Assembly: GCA_000701725.1 (NCBI GenBank)
Contig: JNJQ01000006.1
Location: forward strand, 1 to 64,000
Source of the DNA: Erysipelotrichaceae bacterium NK3D112
GTDB taxonomy: Bacteria > Bacillota_I > Bacilli_A > Erysipelotrichales > Erysipelotrichaceae
Reading direction: 5' to 3'
DNA length: 64,000 nucleotides
Shown here one piece after another: positions 18,972 through 27,972 of this stretch (positions are counted from its first letter, which is position 1; every line of letters begins with the position of its first letter). The position numbers and the translations under genes are program-made. The notes beneath the pieces were generated by a model. The model did not search any database. It was not told the origin of the DNA and saw only the letters and a program-made list of their open reading frames with translations.

Positions 18972-20867
18972 ATGGGAAGAATTCAGCAGCTGGATTCCCA
19001 GACCGCCAACATGATCGCCGCCGGCGAAGTGGTGGAAAGGCCGATGGGAGTTGTAAAAGAACTTGTGGATAACGCGATTGATGCCGGTTCAACCAGAATC
19101 GACATCTCCATTGAGGAGGGCGGAATCTCGAAAATCACAATCCGCGACAACGGCTCGGGTATGGATGCCGAAGATGCGCAGATGGCTTTCAAGCGCCATG
19201 CGACCTCCAAGATCAGAACACAGAACGATCTCTGGTCGATTCATACACTGGGATTCCGCGGTGAGGCGCTTCCTTCCATCGCTTCCGTTTCAAAGCTGAC
19301 AATGATCACAAGCGACGGAAATGAATCCACGAAAATCGTGATTGAATACGGTCAGACCGTATCGGTCAGCGCGTATCCGTGCAACCAGGGAACCGAGATC
19401 AGTGTGGAAGGTCTTTTCTACCGCACTCCGGCCAGACTGAAACACATGCGTTCCGCGTCATATGAGGCATCCCTGATCCAGGATGTCATTGTCCGCTTCG
19501 CACTGTCCCATCCGGAGATTTCGTTCCATCTGATTTCCGACGGACGCGACGCGTTCCGCACCAGCGGACAGGGCGACCTTTTGGAAGTGCTGTTTCAGGC
19601 GGGCGGCAGAGCCGTGGCGGAAAACGCGGTCAAAGCCGAATTTGAGGATTTCGATTATAAAGTGCGCGGCTATATTGTCAAACCGATGATCACCCGTGCC
19701 TCACGTTCCAACATGTACGTGTTCCTCAACGGCCGTATGGTCCGCACCTATAAACTGTATAAAGCAATCCAGGACGGATATGAGGATTTCATCGTCAAGG
19801 GAAGATATCCGATCTGTGTACTCAATATTGAAATGGATCCCAGACTCCTAGACGTCAATGTGCATCCCTCCAAATGGGAAGTGCGACTGTCCAAGGAAAT
19901 CCAGCTCGAATATCTGATCCGTGACAATGTGCGTAAAATTCTTGCCGGTGCCCCGCTTGCCCCGAAGGTTGAGCCTGCCGCCGCAAGAACGGAGTATTAT
20001 GAACCGATCTCCTTTGACACGGACAGTCTGATCCGGGAGGCGGAAAGAAAACAGGCATATTCCGCAAAGAAACCGGTGCAGACACCCGTCAAAGAGGAAA
20101 CCGTAAAGGCGCCGGAAGAAGCGAAGTTTGAAATTCCAAAGGAACCGGTGAAGGAAACGCCGGTTTACAGACCGGATGAGAAAACCTATGAGGCAATCGT
20201 CAATGAGGCGAAACAGGATGAGGAAATCCTGCGCAGCCTAGGTGAGAGCGTGAAAGAGTCTGAACCGGTATATGAGACAAAGAAGAAATCACCTTCCTTC
20301 CCGCATATGGATGTGATCGGCCAGTTCCATGAGAAGTTCATTCTGTGCGCCGTCAAAGAGGGTCTTGCCATCATTGACCAGCACGCGGCCCAGGAACGGG
20401 TTCACTATGAGGAATACTGCGAAAAGCTGAACACCAATCCGGTGATGATGGATACGCTGGTTCCGCTTGTGATCCATGCCGGCAGCGATCTTGTCGCAAG
20501 AGTGGATGAAATCAATCAGGCCGCCGCTGATCTGCATATCACCTTTGAAGCCTTCGGCCCGGATACCCTTGCGGTGCGCAGTGTGCCCGCATGGATGAAG
20601 GATCTGGAGGAAATTCCCTTCCTTGAGGATGTGATTGATCAGTTCCGCAACGATCGTGAATCCAAATATACCCGCATGGAGAAGAAACGGATTGCCACCA
20701 TGGCATGCCATCACTCCATCCGTTTCAACCGCTCGCTGACCATGGATGAGATGAAGGAAGTGGTCAGACAGCTTTCTCTGTGTGAAAATCCGTATCACTG
20801 CCCTCATGGCAGACCGACTTTCGTCATTCTGGATGAGAAAGAGCTGACGAAGGAGTTTCTGCGATGA
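18972..20867 (+). CDS. mutL: DNA mismatch repair protein MutL (endonuclease type)
   Basis: Couples mismatch recognition by MutS to strand nicking and excision. The N-terminal GHKL ATPase shows IAAGEVVERP, ELVDNAIDAG, DNGSGM and LGFRGEAL. After a proline/charged linker (about 340-440), the C-terminal domain carries the endonuclease motif DQHAAQERVHYE (near residue 466), AC-H-HSIR and CPHGRP, so this is a nicking MutL as in organisms without MutH. The 631-residue length is normal. mutS is not in the window. miaA follows with an ATGA overlap, the usual mutL-miaA pairing. Confidence 0.96.
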   Translation: MGRIQQLDSQTANMIAAGEVVERPMGVVKELVDNAIDAGSTRIDISIEEGGISKITIRDNGSGMDAEDAQMAFKRHATSKIRTQNDLWSIHTLGFRGEALPSIASVSKLTMITSDGNESTKIVIEYGQTVSVSAYPCNQGTEISVEGLFYRTPARLKHMRSASYEASLIQDVIVRFALSHPEISFHLISDGRDAFRTSGQGDLLEVLFQAGGRAVAENAVKAEFEDFDYKVRGYIVKPMITRASRSNMYVFLNGRMVRTYKLYKAIQDGYEDFIVKGRYPICVLNIEMDPRLLDVNVHPSKWEVRLSKEIQLEYLIRDNVRKILAGAPLAPKVEPAAARTEYYEPISFDTDSLIREAERKQAYSAKKPVQTPVKEETVKAPEEAKFEIPKEPVKETPVYRPDEKTYEAIVNEAKQDEEILRSLGESVKESEPVYETKKKSPSFPHMDVIGQFHEKFILCAVKEGLAIIDQHAAQERVHYEEYCEKLNTNPVMMDTLVPLVIHAGSDLVARVDEINQAAADLHITFEAFGPDTLAVRSVPAWMKDLEEIPFLEDVIDQFRNDRESKYTRMEKKRIATMACHHSIRFNRSLTMDEMKEVVRQLSLCENPYHCPHGRPTFVILDEKELTKEFLR

Positions 20868-21763
20868 AGAAGGTGCTTGTGATTGCGGGACCCACTGCCG
20901 TGGGCAAGACATCCTTTTCCATACAGATGGCAAAGAAGCTGAATGCGGAAATCATCAGCGGCGATTCCATCCAGGTTTACAAAGGTTTTGATATCGGCTC
21001 AGGAAAGGTCACCGAAGAGGAAACAGAAGGAATCGTGCATCATCTGATCGATATCCGCGATCCGAAAGAGCCTTACAGCGCTGCGGACTTTCAGAAAATG
21101 GCAAGAGGGATCATTGAGCATACCGAAGGGATCAGTATCATCTGCGGAGGAACCGGACTTTATCTCAAATCCTGTCTGTATGACTATACATTCAACGAGG
21201 AATCAGGCTCCTTTGCCAGTGAGCATCTGGAAAAGCTGAGCAATGAGGAGCTTTACAGAAAACTTCTGGAAACCGATCCGAAACAGGCGGAGAAGATCCA
21301 TCCCAACAACCGCAGAAGAGTATTGCGCTGTCTGACCATTGCCGAGCGCAGCGGCATGAAACAAAGCGAGATTGAAGCCTCCCAGAAACATGAGATGCTT
21401 TATGACGCATTCATTGCCGGCTGCACCATGGAACGCTCAAAACTCTATGAACGCATCAACCGCAGGGTCGAAATGATGTTTGAAGCCGGCCTTGAACAGG
21501 AAATCGCGTCTCTTCTTGAGGCGGGCATCACATTCGATGATCCGGCCATGAAGGGAATCGGATATAAAGAATGGTCCGGATATTTCCGGGGAAATATGAG
21601 CGCTCTGGAAGTGAAGGAAGAGATTCAGAAACATTCCAGACAGTTTGCCAAACGGCAGTACACATGGCTGAATCATCAGATGCCGGTGCACTGGTTTGAC
21701 ATCAGCGATGAGAAGGAATGTGAGCGCATCATCGGCGAGATCATGGATTGGAGCAGAATATGA
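20864..21763 (+). CDS. miaA: tRNA dimethylallyltransferase
   Basis: Transfers the dimethylallyl group to A37 of tRNAs reading codons beginning with U. The P-loop GPTAVGKT is at residues 8-15, followed by ISGDSIQVYK (near 31) and GGTGLYLK (near 93), all family signatures. The 299-residue length is normal. It overlaps mutL by four bases and the next membrane-protein gene by four, so all three are coupled. Confidence 0.95.
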   Translation: MKKVLVIAGPTAVGKTSFSIQMAKKLNAEIISGDSIQVYKGFDIGSGKVTEEETEGIVHHLIDIRDPKEPYSAADFQKMARGIIEHTEGISIICGGTGLYLKSCLYDYTFNEESGSFASEHLEKLSNEELYRKLLETDPKQAEKIHPNNRRRVLRCLTIAERSGMKQSEIEASQKHEMLYDAFIAGCTMERSKLYERINRRVEMMFEAGLEQEIASLLEAGITFDDPAMKGIGYKEWSGYFRGNMSALEVKEEIQKHSRQFAKRQYTWLNHQMPVHWFDISDEKECERIIGEIMDWSRI

Positions 21764-22314
21764 ACTATGTAAAGACAATCAAACAGAATATCATGCAGGA
21801 GGCCGCCGGAAAGGGATTGATCACCGGCGGAATCATCAGTCTGCTCGTCAGTCTGTTCCTCATGTTTCTCAGACTGAATCCGGGTTTCATTGTGCCGATG
21901 GCTGACACACTCGGTATCTGTGCAATCTGTGTCCTTCTCTTCCTGCTGTTCAGCCTGCGCAGAAGCAGGGCTGTTTCAAAGAGAGTTGAATCGCTCGAAA
22001 GGATCAGCGGACCGATTGACAATGATGTGATCCGTTCTGTCTCAAAGGACACCGCATTCGGAAACACATGGCTGGCGGTCGGAAATAAGAACAGATACAG
22101 ATTCTGGACAAAGGATATGCTTGAGGAGATCAGCCTGGTTTCCAACAACCCCAAAGCGAAGCAGGCAGTGCTTCAGCTGAAAGACCGCAGCGGAAACATC
22201 GACAAGGCGATTGTTTACAAATCGGACGCACTGACGCAAAAAGTCGCAGAATGGATGGCTCCGGCAGCGGAAATTACCGAGAATGTTAATGATTTGACTT
22301 TGGGTCAAATGTGA
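21760..22314 (+). CDS. membrane protein of unknown function, two TM helices
   Basis: I do not recognise the family. Two adjacent membrane helices (about residues 16-38 and 47-66) are followed by a soluble domain of about 115 residues with mixed alpha/beta character. I chose the ATG at 21760, which overlaps the miaA stop (ATGA) and has GGAG upstream, over the TTG four codons earlier. The two-helix plus soluble-domain plan is like the unknown protein at 5154-5720, though I see no clear residue-level match. The promoter of the next gene lies inside its last codons. Confidence 0.7.
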   Translation: MNYVKTIKQNIMQEAAGKGLITGGIISLLVSLFLMFLRLNPGFIVPMADTLGICAICVLLFLLFSLRRSRAVSKRVESLERISGPIDNDVIRSVSKDTAFGNTWLAVGNKNRYRFWTKDMLEEISLVSNNPKAKQAVLQLKDRSGNIDKAIVYKSDALTQKVAEWMAPAAEITENVNDLTLGQM

Positions 22315-22321
22315 TTATGAT
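22294..22321 (+). promoter_or_regulatory. promoter of the Bax-inhibitor-1 gene with inverted repeat
   Basis: TTGACT and TATGAT are 16 bases apart, inside the 3' end of the preceding gene. The -35 box overlaps an inverted repeat TTTGAC-5 bases-GTCAAA (22293-22309), which may be a repressor site. Confidence 0.6.
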
Positions 22322-22371
22322 AAAGATAAGCGATAGAATGATATCGTGATACAAGAAAGGTGGTAATGATT

Positions 22372-23094
22372 ATGAGTGAATACAACCGTCCCAATGCCGC
22401 TTACGCATATGGCAGCGGAATGACACTGAATCAATATATCCGCAAGGTATTTGTACTGATGGCCGCAGGCCTCGGTATCACAACTGCCGTTGCACTGTTC
22501 GGCTTCTTCTCCTTCATGAACCAGGGAATCGTCTATAAGCTTCTCGTCGGTTCACCGATGATCGCCATTATTCTGCTGGTGGCAGAACTGGGATGCGCAA
22601 TTGCCATGAGCGCGGGAATCACCCGTTTCTCAACCGGCACATGCACAGGCCTGTTCATGGCATACTCCGTTCTGACAGGACTCACATTCAGCTTCCTGCC
22701 CATGACATACGGCATCAGCACTGTCTTCACCGCATTCCTGTTTGCGGCCGTGCTGTTTGTATGCTGCGCGGTGATCGGCTATACAACCAATGTTGACCTG
22801 ACAAAGTTCACCGGACTTCTCTTCGGCGCACTGCTTGCCTTGGTCATCATGACAATTGTCTCCATGTTTGTTCCGATGCTCAGAAACAGCCTGTTTATCG
22901 GTTATGCAGGCCTCCTGATCTTCCTTGCCCTTACCGCATTTGACATGCAGAAGATCAAACATTTCTACTACGGAACGGGCGATGGTGATACAATCAGAGC
23001 AAACCTCGCAGTCTACTCCGCATTCCAGCTCTATCTGGACTTCATCAATATCTTCCTCTACATTCTGAGGATTCTCGGCAACCGGAGAGACTGA
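22372..23094 (+). CDS. Bax inhibitor-1 / YccA family membrane protein
   Basis: A seven-helix integral membrane protein of the TMBIM family; bacterial relatives (BsYetJ, YbhL, YccA) are pH-gated calcium leak channels or FtsH modulators. The 240-residue length and hydrophobic pattern fit, and the conserved ending TAFDMQKIKHFYY carries the aspartate of the di-aspartyl pH sensor. Of several in-frame starts I chose ATG 22372 because AAAGGTGGT lies seven bases upstream. It is monocistronic, with its own promoter and terminator. Confidence 0.88.
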   Translation: MSEYNRPNAAYAYGSGMTLNQYIRKVFVLMAAGLGITTAVALFGFFSFMNQGIVYKLLVGSPMIAIILLVAELGCAIAMSAGITRFSTGTCTGLFMAYSVLTGLTFSFLPMTYGISTVFTAFLFAAVLFVCCAVIGYTTNVDLTKFTGLLFGALLALVIMTIVSMFVPMLRNSLFIGYAGLLIFLALTAFDMQKIKHFYYGTGDGDTIRANLAVYSAFQLYLDFINIFLYILRILGNRRD

Positions 23095-23116
23095 CCCGTC
23101 TGACAGTGGGTTTTAC

Positions 23117-23149
23117 GCAGGTTCCCTTCATGAGAACCTGCTTTTTTGT
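23117..23149 (+). terminator. terminator after the Bax-inhibitor-1 gene
   Basis: GCAGGTTC (23117-23124) pairs with GAACCTGC (23134-23141), followed by six Ts. Confidence 0.85.
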
Positions 23150-23167
23150 TAAAGGGAGGATCATTCC

Positions 23168-23872
23168 ATGAGACTCGAAGAATACAGATTTACAGATTAT
23201 TATCATCAGTTCATCACCATTGAGGCGGATGAGCTGACCGATCAGTTGAAAGATACGTTCGATGTGCACGATGATGACTGCTATGCCTTATGTTCATCCT
23301 ATTGCGCCAGGGACGGTCTGCTGGAATTCAATGTGCTTTCCATCGGTCCGGACTGGAGCACCTGCACAAGAGGACTTGAAAACAAGGAAATGCTCGGTTA
23401 TTTTACGATTGACCAGGTGTTTGAAAAAGAAGCCAGAATCGTTGATCCGGATTTCCAGATGATCGCGAAAAACGCGCCTTTTCTCGGTGAGATGGACAGC
23501 GGCTTTGATGAGGACTTTCTCAAGACAAGACTTGATCCGAGACTTGATCTGTTAAGAGACGCGGCCTATCCCGACATCGTTCTGGCAGGCATTCTCATCG
23601 ACCAGACCATCCAGGAATTCGATGTCCGCATCATCGGCGTCAAAGGACCGTTCCTTGTGACATCCATGGAGGATGAGCCGGAAACGGACATCGGCATCCA
23701 TATGGATGAACCGCTTTACACACTTCCGTATATTTATGACGGCGAATGCCATCTCTATGCCATGTATGCGGGAGACAATCTTTCCAGTGATGAGATTCAG
23801 GAAAGAGACAGGCTCATCAATGAGATGAACCGTTACGGCATCACTTTTCACGGCATCAGACTCAGAAACTAA
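23168..23872 (+). CDS. conserved hypothetical acidic protein
   Basis: A 234-residue soluble, strongly acidic protein with no signal peptide or membrane helix. I do not recognise a domain. It begins with an AAAGGGAGGATC box and is followed 11 bp later by a CpXC-domain gene, so the two are likely co-expressed. Several cysteines (CYALCSSYCARDG near residue 38 and CTRGLEN near 66) are clustered in the N-terminal third but do not form an obvious zinc ribbon. Confidence 0.65.
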   Translation: MRLEEYRFTDYYHQFITIEADELTDQLKDTFDVHDDDCYALCSSYCARDGLLEFNVLSIGPDWSTCTRGLENKEMLGYFTIDQVFEKEARIVDPDFQMIAKNAPFLGEMDSGFDEDFLKTRLDPRLDLLRDAAYPDIVLAGILIDQTIQEFDVRIIGVKGPFLVTSMEDEPETDIGIHMDEPLYTLPYIYDGECHLYAMYAGDNLSSDEIQERDRLINEMNRYGITFHGIRLRN

Positions 23873-23883
23873 GCGGAGGAATT

Positions 23884-24528
23884 ATGAGCACATCACATGA
23901 AGTCAGTTACAAATGCCCGTATTGCGGAAGAGAGTTCACAATCACTGTCTATGACAGTGTTAATGCGGACAATGATCCGGAACTGAAAGAGCGCTGCATC
24001 AGCGGCGATCTGTTCCGTCATTCCTGTCCCCACTGCAAGACGGATTTCATGATCCAGAATCCGCTGGTATATTCCGATCCGTCCCGGAAATTTGTTCTCT
24101 GGTTAAGCAGTCAGGAGGTTTCCGGCGATCTTTACAGACTTGCAAAGCCGCTTGATGAGCAGGGCTATACGCTGAGAAGATGCGGCACACTGCAGGAATT
24201 CACAGAGAAGATTCAGATCTTTGAGGACGGCGTCAGTGACATCGTCGTTGAGCTTGCCAAATATGACAGCTTCATTGAATTCATCGACAACCGCCAGGGC
24301 AATCCTGCTGAAGTGACTTCGGTGGAATATCAGAGAACCGATAACGGCGTCATGAAGATCAATGTGCGCACCGATGACAAAGGGCTCTCATTCCTGATCC
24401 CCACCGGACCTTTGGAAGAAGAAGTCAAAGCGCAGAGCGACCGCTATGAGGCTGACAATGTCACCTTCCCGCGCATCAACAGTGACTGGGTGATCAGCCT
24501 GTTCACAGAACCACAGGGAGAAGCCTGA
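23884..24528 (+). CDS. CpXC domain protein
   Basis: The first 60 residues hold two CPxC pairs (KCPYCG and SCPHCK) with the conserved GDLF-H segment between, matching the CpXC zinc-binding domain (PF14353) found in uncharacterised bacterial proteins. The remaining 150 residues are an acidic alpha/beta domain of unknown role. A GCGGAGG box lies just before the ATG. It follows the preceding hypothetical gene by 11 bp, suggesting a two-gene unit. Function is unknown. Confidence 0.72.
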   Translation: MSTSHEVSYKCPYCGREFTITVYDSVNADNDPELKERCISGDLFRHSCPHCKTDFMIQNPLVYSDPSRKFVLWLSSQEVSGDLYRLAKPLDEQGYTLRRCGTLQEFTEKIQIFEDGVSDIVVELAKYDSFIEFIDNRQGNPAEVTSVEYQRTDNGVMKINVRTDDKGLSFLIPTGPLEEEVKAQSDRYEADNVTFPRINSDWVISLFTEPQGEA

Positions 24529-24589
24529 AAAAACTACAGAAGTATATCCATCTAACCGCCGGAGTTTGACGGCAGAAAGGACATACCCT

Positions 24590-26044
24590 ATGAAAAAGCT
24601 GACATTGCTGCATTCAAATGATATGCATGGTGACTTTTTCGAAAGTGAATCAGACGGCATCATGAGCGGCGGCATTTCGCGTCTTGGCGGATATGTGGAA
24701 AAGGTCCGCAAAGAGGAGAAGAACACAATCTTCGCAATTGCCGGCGACATGTTCAGAGGATCGGTCATTGATTCAGATTACATGGGTCTTTCGACCATTG
24801 ATCTGGTCAATCTGCTTTCGCCCGATGTGGCATGCCCGGGCAATCATGAGGTGGATTACGGAATCGCGCATCTGCTGTTTCTGGAGAAGTGCGCCCGTTT
24901 TCCGATTGTCTGTTCCAACATGTTTGTGACGATGAACAATACCCGTCTGTTCACGCCTTATGTCAATATCGAGATTGACGGCATGCGGATTCTGTTCATC
25001 GGCATCCTGACCAAAGAGGTTCTGGCCTCCACCAAAACCGAAAAGATCATCGGCATGCTCATCGATGTGGAGGATGCCGCCAGAGAGGTCGGAGTCATCT
25101 GTGACAACTACCGCACCACTTCCACCGATATGACCATTCTGTTAACCCACATCGGCATCGAGGATGACCGCAGACTGGCACAGCTGCTCGATCCGCGCTG
25201 GGGTGTGAACATGATCATCGGCGGTCATTCCCATACATCCATGGAACAGCCGGAAATCATCAACGGCATTCCCATTGTGCAGGCCTCTTACGGCACAAAG
25301 CAGATCGGACGCTTTGATATTCTGTATGATGAACAGAAGCGTGAAATTCATGAATGGAAATGGAACTGCATTCCTCTGAATGATGAGACCTGTGAAAAAG
25401 ACCCGGCGATCGAGGATGTTCTGAACCTTTACCGGGAAGAATCAGATTTTAAATACAGACGCATCGTGACCCGCCTTGCCAGAAAGCTCACCCATCCTTC
25501 CCGCACCCAGGAGACGGAACTGGGCAATCTGTATGCCGATATGATGCAGGATGACAGCTCCTTTGACATCATGCTGTTCGGCTCAGGAGCCATCCGCAAA
25601 GAGGAACTCGGACCGATCGTGGAATATGCGGACATGCTGGAAAACACACCGTTTGACGATGTGGTTCACATGCTGGAAGTTACCGGCGCACAGTTCCGAA
25701 GAATGGTTCTCCATATTCTCAGGGATGAAGCCTGGCAGGGGCATACGGAGTTCTATCAATTCTCAAAAGGTGTAAGAATCGTATACAGAAAGAGCACCCA
25801 TGAGCTGCTTGAGTTTAAATTCAACGGTGAGGATATCACCGATGACATGCATCTGAAGATTGCCATGCAGCACTATCACTTTATCAACTTCGATGAATTC
25901 TTCGGCGTTCCGTTAAGCGAAGTGATACAGAACCGCCATCCGCGCATTGTCATCACATCCGTGAACAATATCGTCGAGGAATATATGACCCTCCACCAGG
26001 GACTGGATGCTCATGTGGAAGGACGGCTTGTGATTCTTGAATAA
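24590..26044 (+). CDS. cytoplasmic 5'-nucleotidase / UDP-sugar hydrolase family phosphoesterase
   Basis: A two-domain metallophosphoesterase of the UshA/YfkN superfamily, without a signal peptide. The N-terminal domain has the full metal set: HSNDMHGD (near residue 8), AGDMFRG (near 53), GNHEVDYG (near 83), THIG (near 186) and GGHSHT (near 208). The C-terminal 5_nucleotid_C domain (about 285-480) should bind the nucleotide or other substrate. The start is the ATG at 24590, behind GAAAGGA; an upstream TTG is less likely. At 484 residues it is complete. It is probably an intracellular phosphatase; the substrate is unknown. A secreted, eroded relative lies at 62116-63981. Confidence 0.85.
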   Translation: MKKLTLLHSNDMHGDFFESESDGIMSGGISRLGGYVEKVRKEEKNTIFAIAGDMFRGSVIDSDYMGLSTIDLVNLLSPDVACPGNHEVDYGIAHLLFLEKCARFPIVCSNMFVTMNNTRLFTPYVNIEIDGMRILFIGILTKEVLASTKTEKIIGMLIDVEDAAREVGVICDNYRTTSTDMTILLTHIGIEDDRRLAQLLDPRWGVNMIIGGHSHTSMEQPEIINGIPIVQASYGTKQIGRFDILYDEQKREIHEWKWNCIPLNDETCEKDPAIEDVLNLYREESDFKYRRIVTRLARKLTHPSRTQETELGNLYADMMQDDSSFDIMLFGSGAIRKEELGPIVEYADMLENTPFDDVVHMLEVTGAQFRRMVLHILRDEAWQGHTEFYQFSKGVRIVYRKSTHELLEFKFNGEDITDDMHLKIAMQHYHFINFDEFFGVPLSEVIQNRHPRIVITSVNNIVEEYMTLHQGLDAHVEGRLVILE

Positions 26045-26053
26045 TCCCAACTG

Positions 26054-26081
26054 GAACTTCTCATACGGGAAGTTCTTTTTT
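26054..26081 (+). terminator. terminator after the nucleotidase-family gene
   Basis: GAACTTC (26054-26060) pairs with GAAGTTC (26069-26075), followed by six Ts. Confidence 0.8.
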
Positions 26082-26100
26082 GAACCGCTGTTCAGGAAAT

Positions 26101-26153
26101 GAAAAGAGGATATGAAACGTGCCGTCAATTCGGCTGATTCATGTCCTCTTGTC
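26101..26153 (-). terminator. long hairpin terminator for the Nif3-like gene
   Basis: A 13-bp imperfect stem (26104-26116 with 26138-26150) encloses a second small hairpin; on the minus strand it is followed by TTTTC and lies just beyond the Nif3-like stop. It could also back up the plus-strand terminator. Confidence 0.65.
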
Positions 26154-26176
26154 TTGTTTTCGGTTCAAATCCTGTT

Positions 26177-27055
26177 TTACGGAAGAATATATTGCGAAGC
26201 ATCACCGGATTTGATGAAAGTCATCGGGATTGTATCGGTGCCAAGCGCTTCGGGAAGCCAGTTGAGCATATATTTCATACCCGGTTCCTCGGTGTTGAAA
26301 TGTCCGCAGGCAAGAATGGCTTTCGGATCGCCGAGGCAGGCACCGTCACGCATATATTCATTGACCGTATAATCGATCAGTTCCATGGTAATCAGAAGAT
26401 CAATGTTTTTGATGTTGATCATGGAAATGGTCTCTTTGTCCGCAAAACCGATCAGATGCATCGGAATGCATGCATTGTGCACAACGGCATCGGGATCACC
26501 GATCAGGCGGATACCGTTGAGTCCGGCTCCTTTGATGATCATATCCGCCACTTCCCTGACTGTCAGACCGGGCAGGTTCAGCATGACGGGAATGGAGTAT
26601 TTCACGGAATCATTGATATTGGGAACATAGTACTTTTCAAGTCCGGTATCATGGAGAAAGCCTTTGAAGATGCCGTCATACCATGTTTTGTTTGCCCCCG
26701 GCATACCGGAATGAATGTAATCATGATCGCGCCATACAGTAATACCATAATCATCGAGCAGTTTTTTCTTGCGCAGGTAAACACTGTTTTTTTCCGCTTT
26801 CAGCCAATCCGTATGATCGCCATGGTTCCAGAACAGTGCCTCATGGGAGATGATCAGATTCGCTCCGCAGGCGTGTGCTTTTTCAATCACTTCCACGGAA
26901 GCGAAACAGGTTGTCACAATACCAGTGCATTCTTTGTCAATACTTCCGTAAAGCACCTGGTCTCTGCTGAGTGCATCATCGATCGGCTGATTGGTATGAG
27001 CGTCTTTTCCTCTGGAATAATCTTTGATTTTCTGAATCACTTCACTGATCCGCAT
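26177..27055 (-). CDS. Nif3-like dinuclear metal centre protein
   Basis: Belongs to the Nif3/YbgI/YqfO family, toroidal hexamers with a two-metal site; annotated by some as GTP cyclohydrolase I type 2, but the biochemical role is unproven. The ligand motif LIISHEALFW (usual hhxHHPhhF, here HE) is near residue 79, and ILACGHFNTEEPGMKYML near the C-terminus gives the second H...E pair. The ATG at 27055 follows AGGAGG; the longer frame would overlap more of the regulator. It overlaps the RpiR gene by 14 bp, so regulator and enzyme are one operon, divergent from a PTS and an MBL-fold hydrolase. A role in handling the phospho-sugar product is possible. Confidence 0.82.
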   Translation of the reverse strand: MRISEVIQKIKDYSRGKDAHTNQPIDDALSRDQVLYGSIDKECTGIVTTCFASVEVIEKAHACGANLIISHEALFWNHGDHTDWLKAEKNSVYLRKKKLLDDYGITVWRDHDYIHSGMPGANKTWYDGIFKGFLHDTGLEKYYVPNINDSVKYSIPVMLNLPGLTVREVADMIIKGAGLNGIRLIGDPDAVVHNACIPMHLIGFADKETISMINIKNIDLLITMELIDYTVNEYMRDGACLGDPKAILACGHFNTEEPGMKYMLNWLPEALGTDTIPMTFIKSGDASQYILP

Positions 27056-27815
27056 GGCTGTTTTCCTCCTCTTTCTGCAGTTTTTCTGCAAGCATGGATA
27101 TCACAATGTCAACGAAGATGCTGTAAATCACCGCCGGCTCAACTCTTTCCGGAAGGTTCTGATTGATGGAATTCGGCAGCCAGATCACTTCGTCGAAATA
27201 TCTGCGCAAAGGATGTTTTGTATTTGTGCAGATCAGAACGGTGTATGGTTTGTTCTTTCCTTCCGCATTGAGCATTTCAATTCCGTTCCGGAAAGTTGGC
27301 CCCTGCTCACTGCAGCATACAACCAGCGTCTTTCCTGCCATGCGGGGCCAGTCGCTAAATTCGTTATTGTCACGGAAAACGGCAAACCGTTTTAACATAT
27401 TCATCTCGATTGCCAGCAGCTTGGCCGGCAGGGAACTGCGGTGGACTCCGGTTGTGAACACATGATCTGCTTCATAAAGAAGCTCAACGAAATGGTCATA
27501 TTCACCGTCATCTGCCTGTTTGTTGAGCAGATCAATAATCCGTTTGGCGCAATCGGCTTTTGACATGGATGAGGAATCGGGCCGGTTGGTATGAACGGAA
27601 TCATAAAGCGCATAGCGGAATTCGTTATACCCTTCGTAACCGAGTTTTTTACAGAAACGTGATATGGATGCCTGGGAAACATGAAGTTCTTCGGCAAGTG
27701 AGTTGGAGGAATGATGGAAGACAATGACATAGTCCTGTGCAATAGCTTCACAGACTTTCATTTCTGCTTTGGTGAATGTCGGCTTCTTCAGCTCAATGGT
27801 ATCGAAAATATTCAT
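27042..27815 (-). CDS. RpiR/MurR family transcriptional regulator
   Basis: A sugar-phosphate-responsive regulator. The N-terminal helix-turn-helix (about 1-75) contains SSNSLAEELHVSQASISRFCKKLGY, the classical RpiR recognition helix; the C-terminal SIS domain (about 105-240) binds a phosphosugar. The start at 27815 is supported by GAGGGAAT upstream. It is divergent from the EIIC gene, and three TGAATCA-type palindromes lie between, overlapping both promoters, so it probably represses itself and the transporter until the imported phosphosugar accumulates. Confidence 0.9.
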   Translation of the reverse strand: MNIFDTIELKKPTFTKAEMKVCEAIAQDYVIVFHHSSNSLAEELHVSQASISRFCKKLGYEGYNEFRYALYDSVHTNRPDSSSMSKADCAKRIIDLLNKQADDGEYDHFVELLYEADHVFTTGVHRSSLPAKLLAIEMNMLKRFAVFRDNNEFSDWPRMAGKTLVVCCSEQGPTFRNGIEMLNAEGKNKPYTVLICTNTKHPLRRYFDEVIWLPNSINQNLPERVEPAVIYSIFVDIVISMLAEKLQKEEENSHADQ

Positions 27816-27834
27816 AAGATTCCCTCGCATCTTT

Positions 27835-27864
27835 ATTATAGCTGAATCATGATTCAAAATTCAA
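27835..27864 (-). promoter_or_regulatory. promoter of the RpiR gene
   Basis: On the minus strand TTGAAT and TATAAT are 18 bases apart. The palindrome at 27843-27856 occupies the spacer, so a bound regulator would block it. Confidence 0.65.
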
Positions 27865-27920
27865 CATAAATGAATGAATGATTCAAAATATAAAATTTGG
27901 TATTGAATCATCGATTCAAT
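27843..27920. promoter_or_regulatory. three evenly spaced RpiR-type operators
   Basis: Three related palindromes lie between the divergent genes: TGAATCATGATTCA (27843-27856), TGAATGATTCA (27875-27885) and ATTGAATCATCGATTCAAT (27902-27920). Their centres are about 31 bp apart, close to three helical turns, which puts them on the same face of the DNA. The outer two overlap the two divergent promoters. The local RpiR protein is the natural ligand. Confidence 0.75.
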
Positions 27921-27931
27921 ATGTGTATATT
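27903..27931 (+). promoter_or_regulatory. promoter of the PTS EIIC-hydrolase operon
   Basis: TTGAAT and TATATT are 17 bases apart; the -35 box lies inside the third operator palindrome. Confidence 0.65.
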
Positions 27932-27972
27932 GATAGTGGAAAAAGCAATTAAGCTTGGAAAGGGGACCTCAT

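Noticed and set aside
22293..22309. CtsR operator
   Set aside because: CtsR sites are direct repeats of GGTCAAA; this is an inverted repeat with only part of the half-site.
26141..27166. 341-residue open frame on the plus strand
   Set aside because: It lies entirely opposite the Nif3-like gene, has no ribosome binding site and no recognisable domain; the minus-strand reading has conserved motifs.
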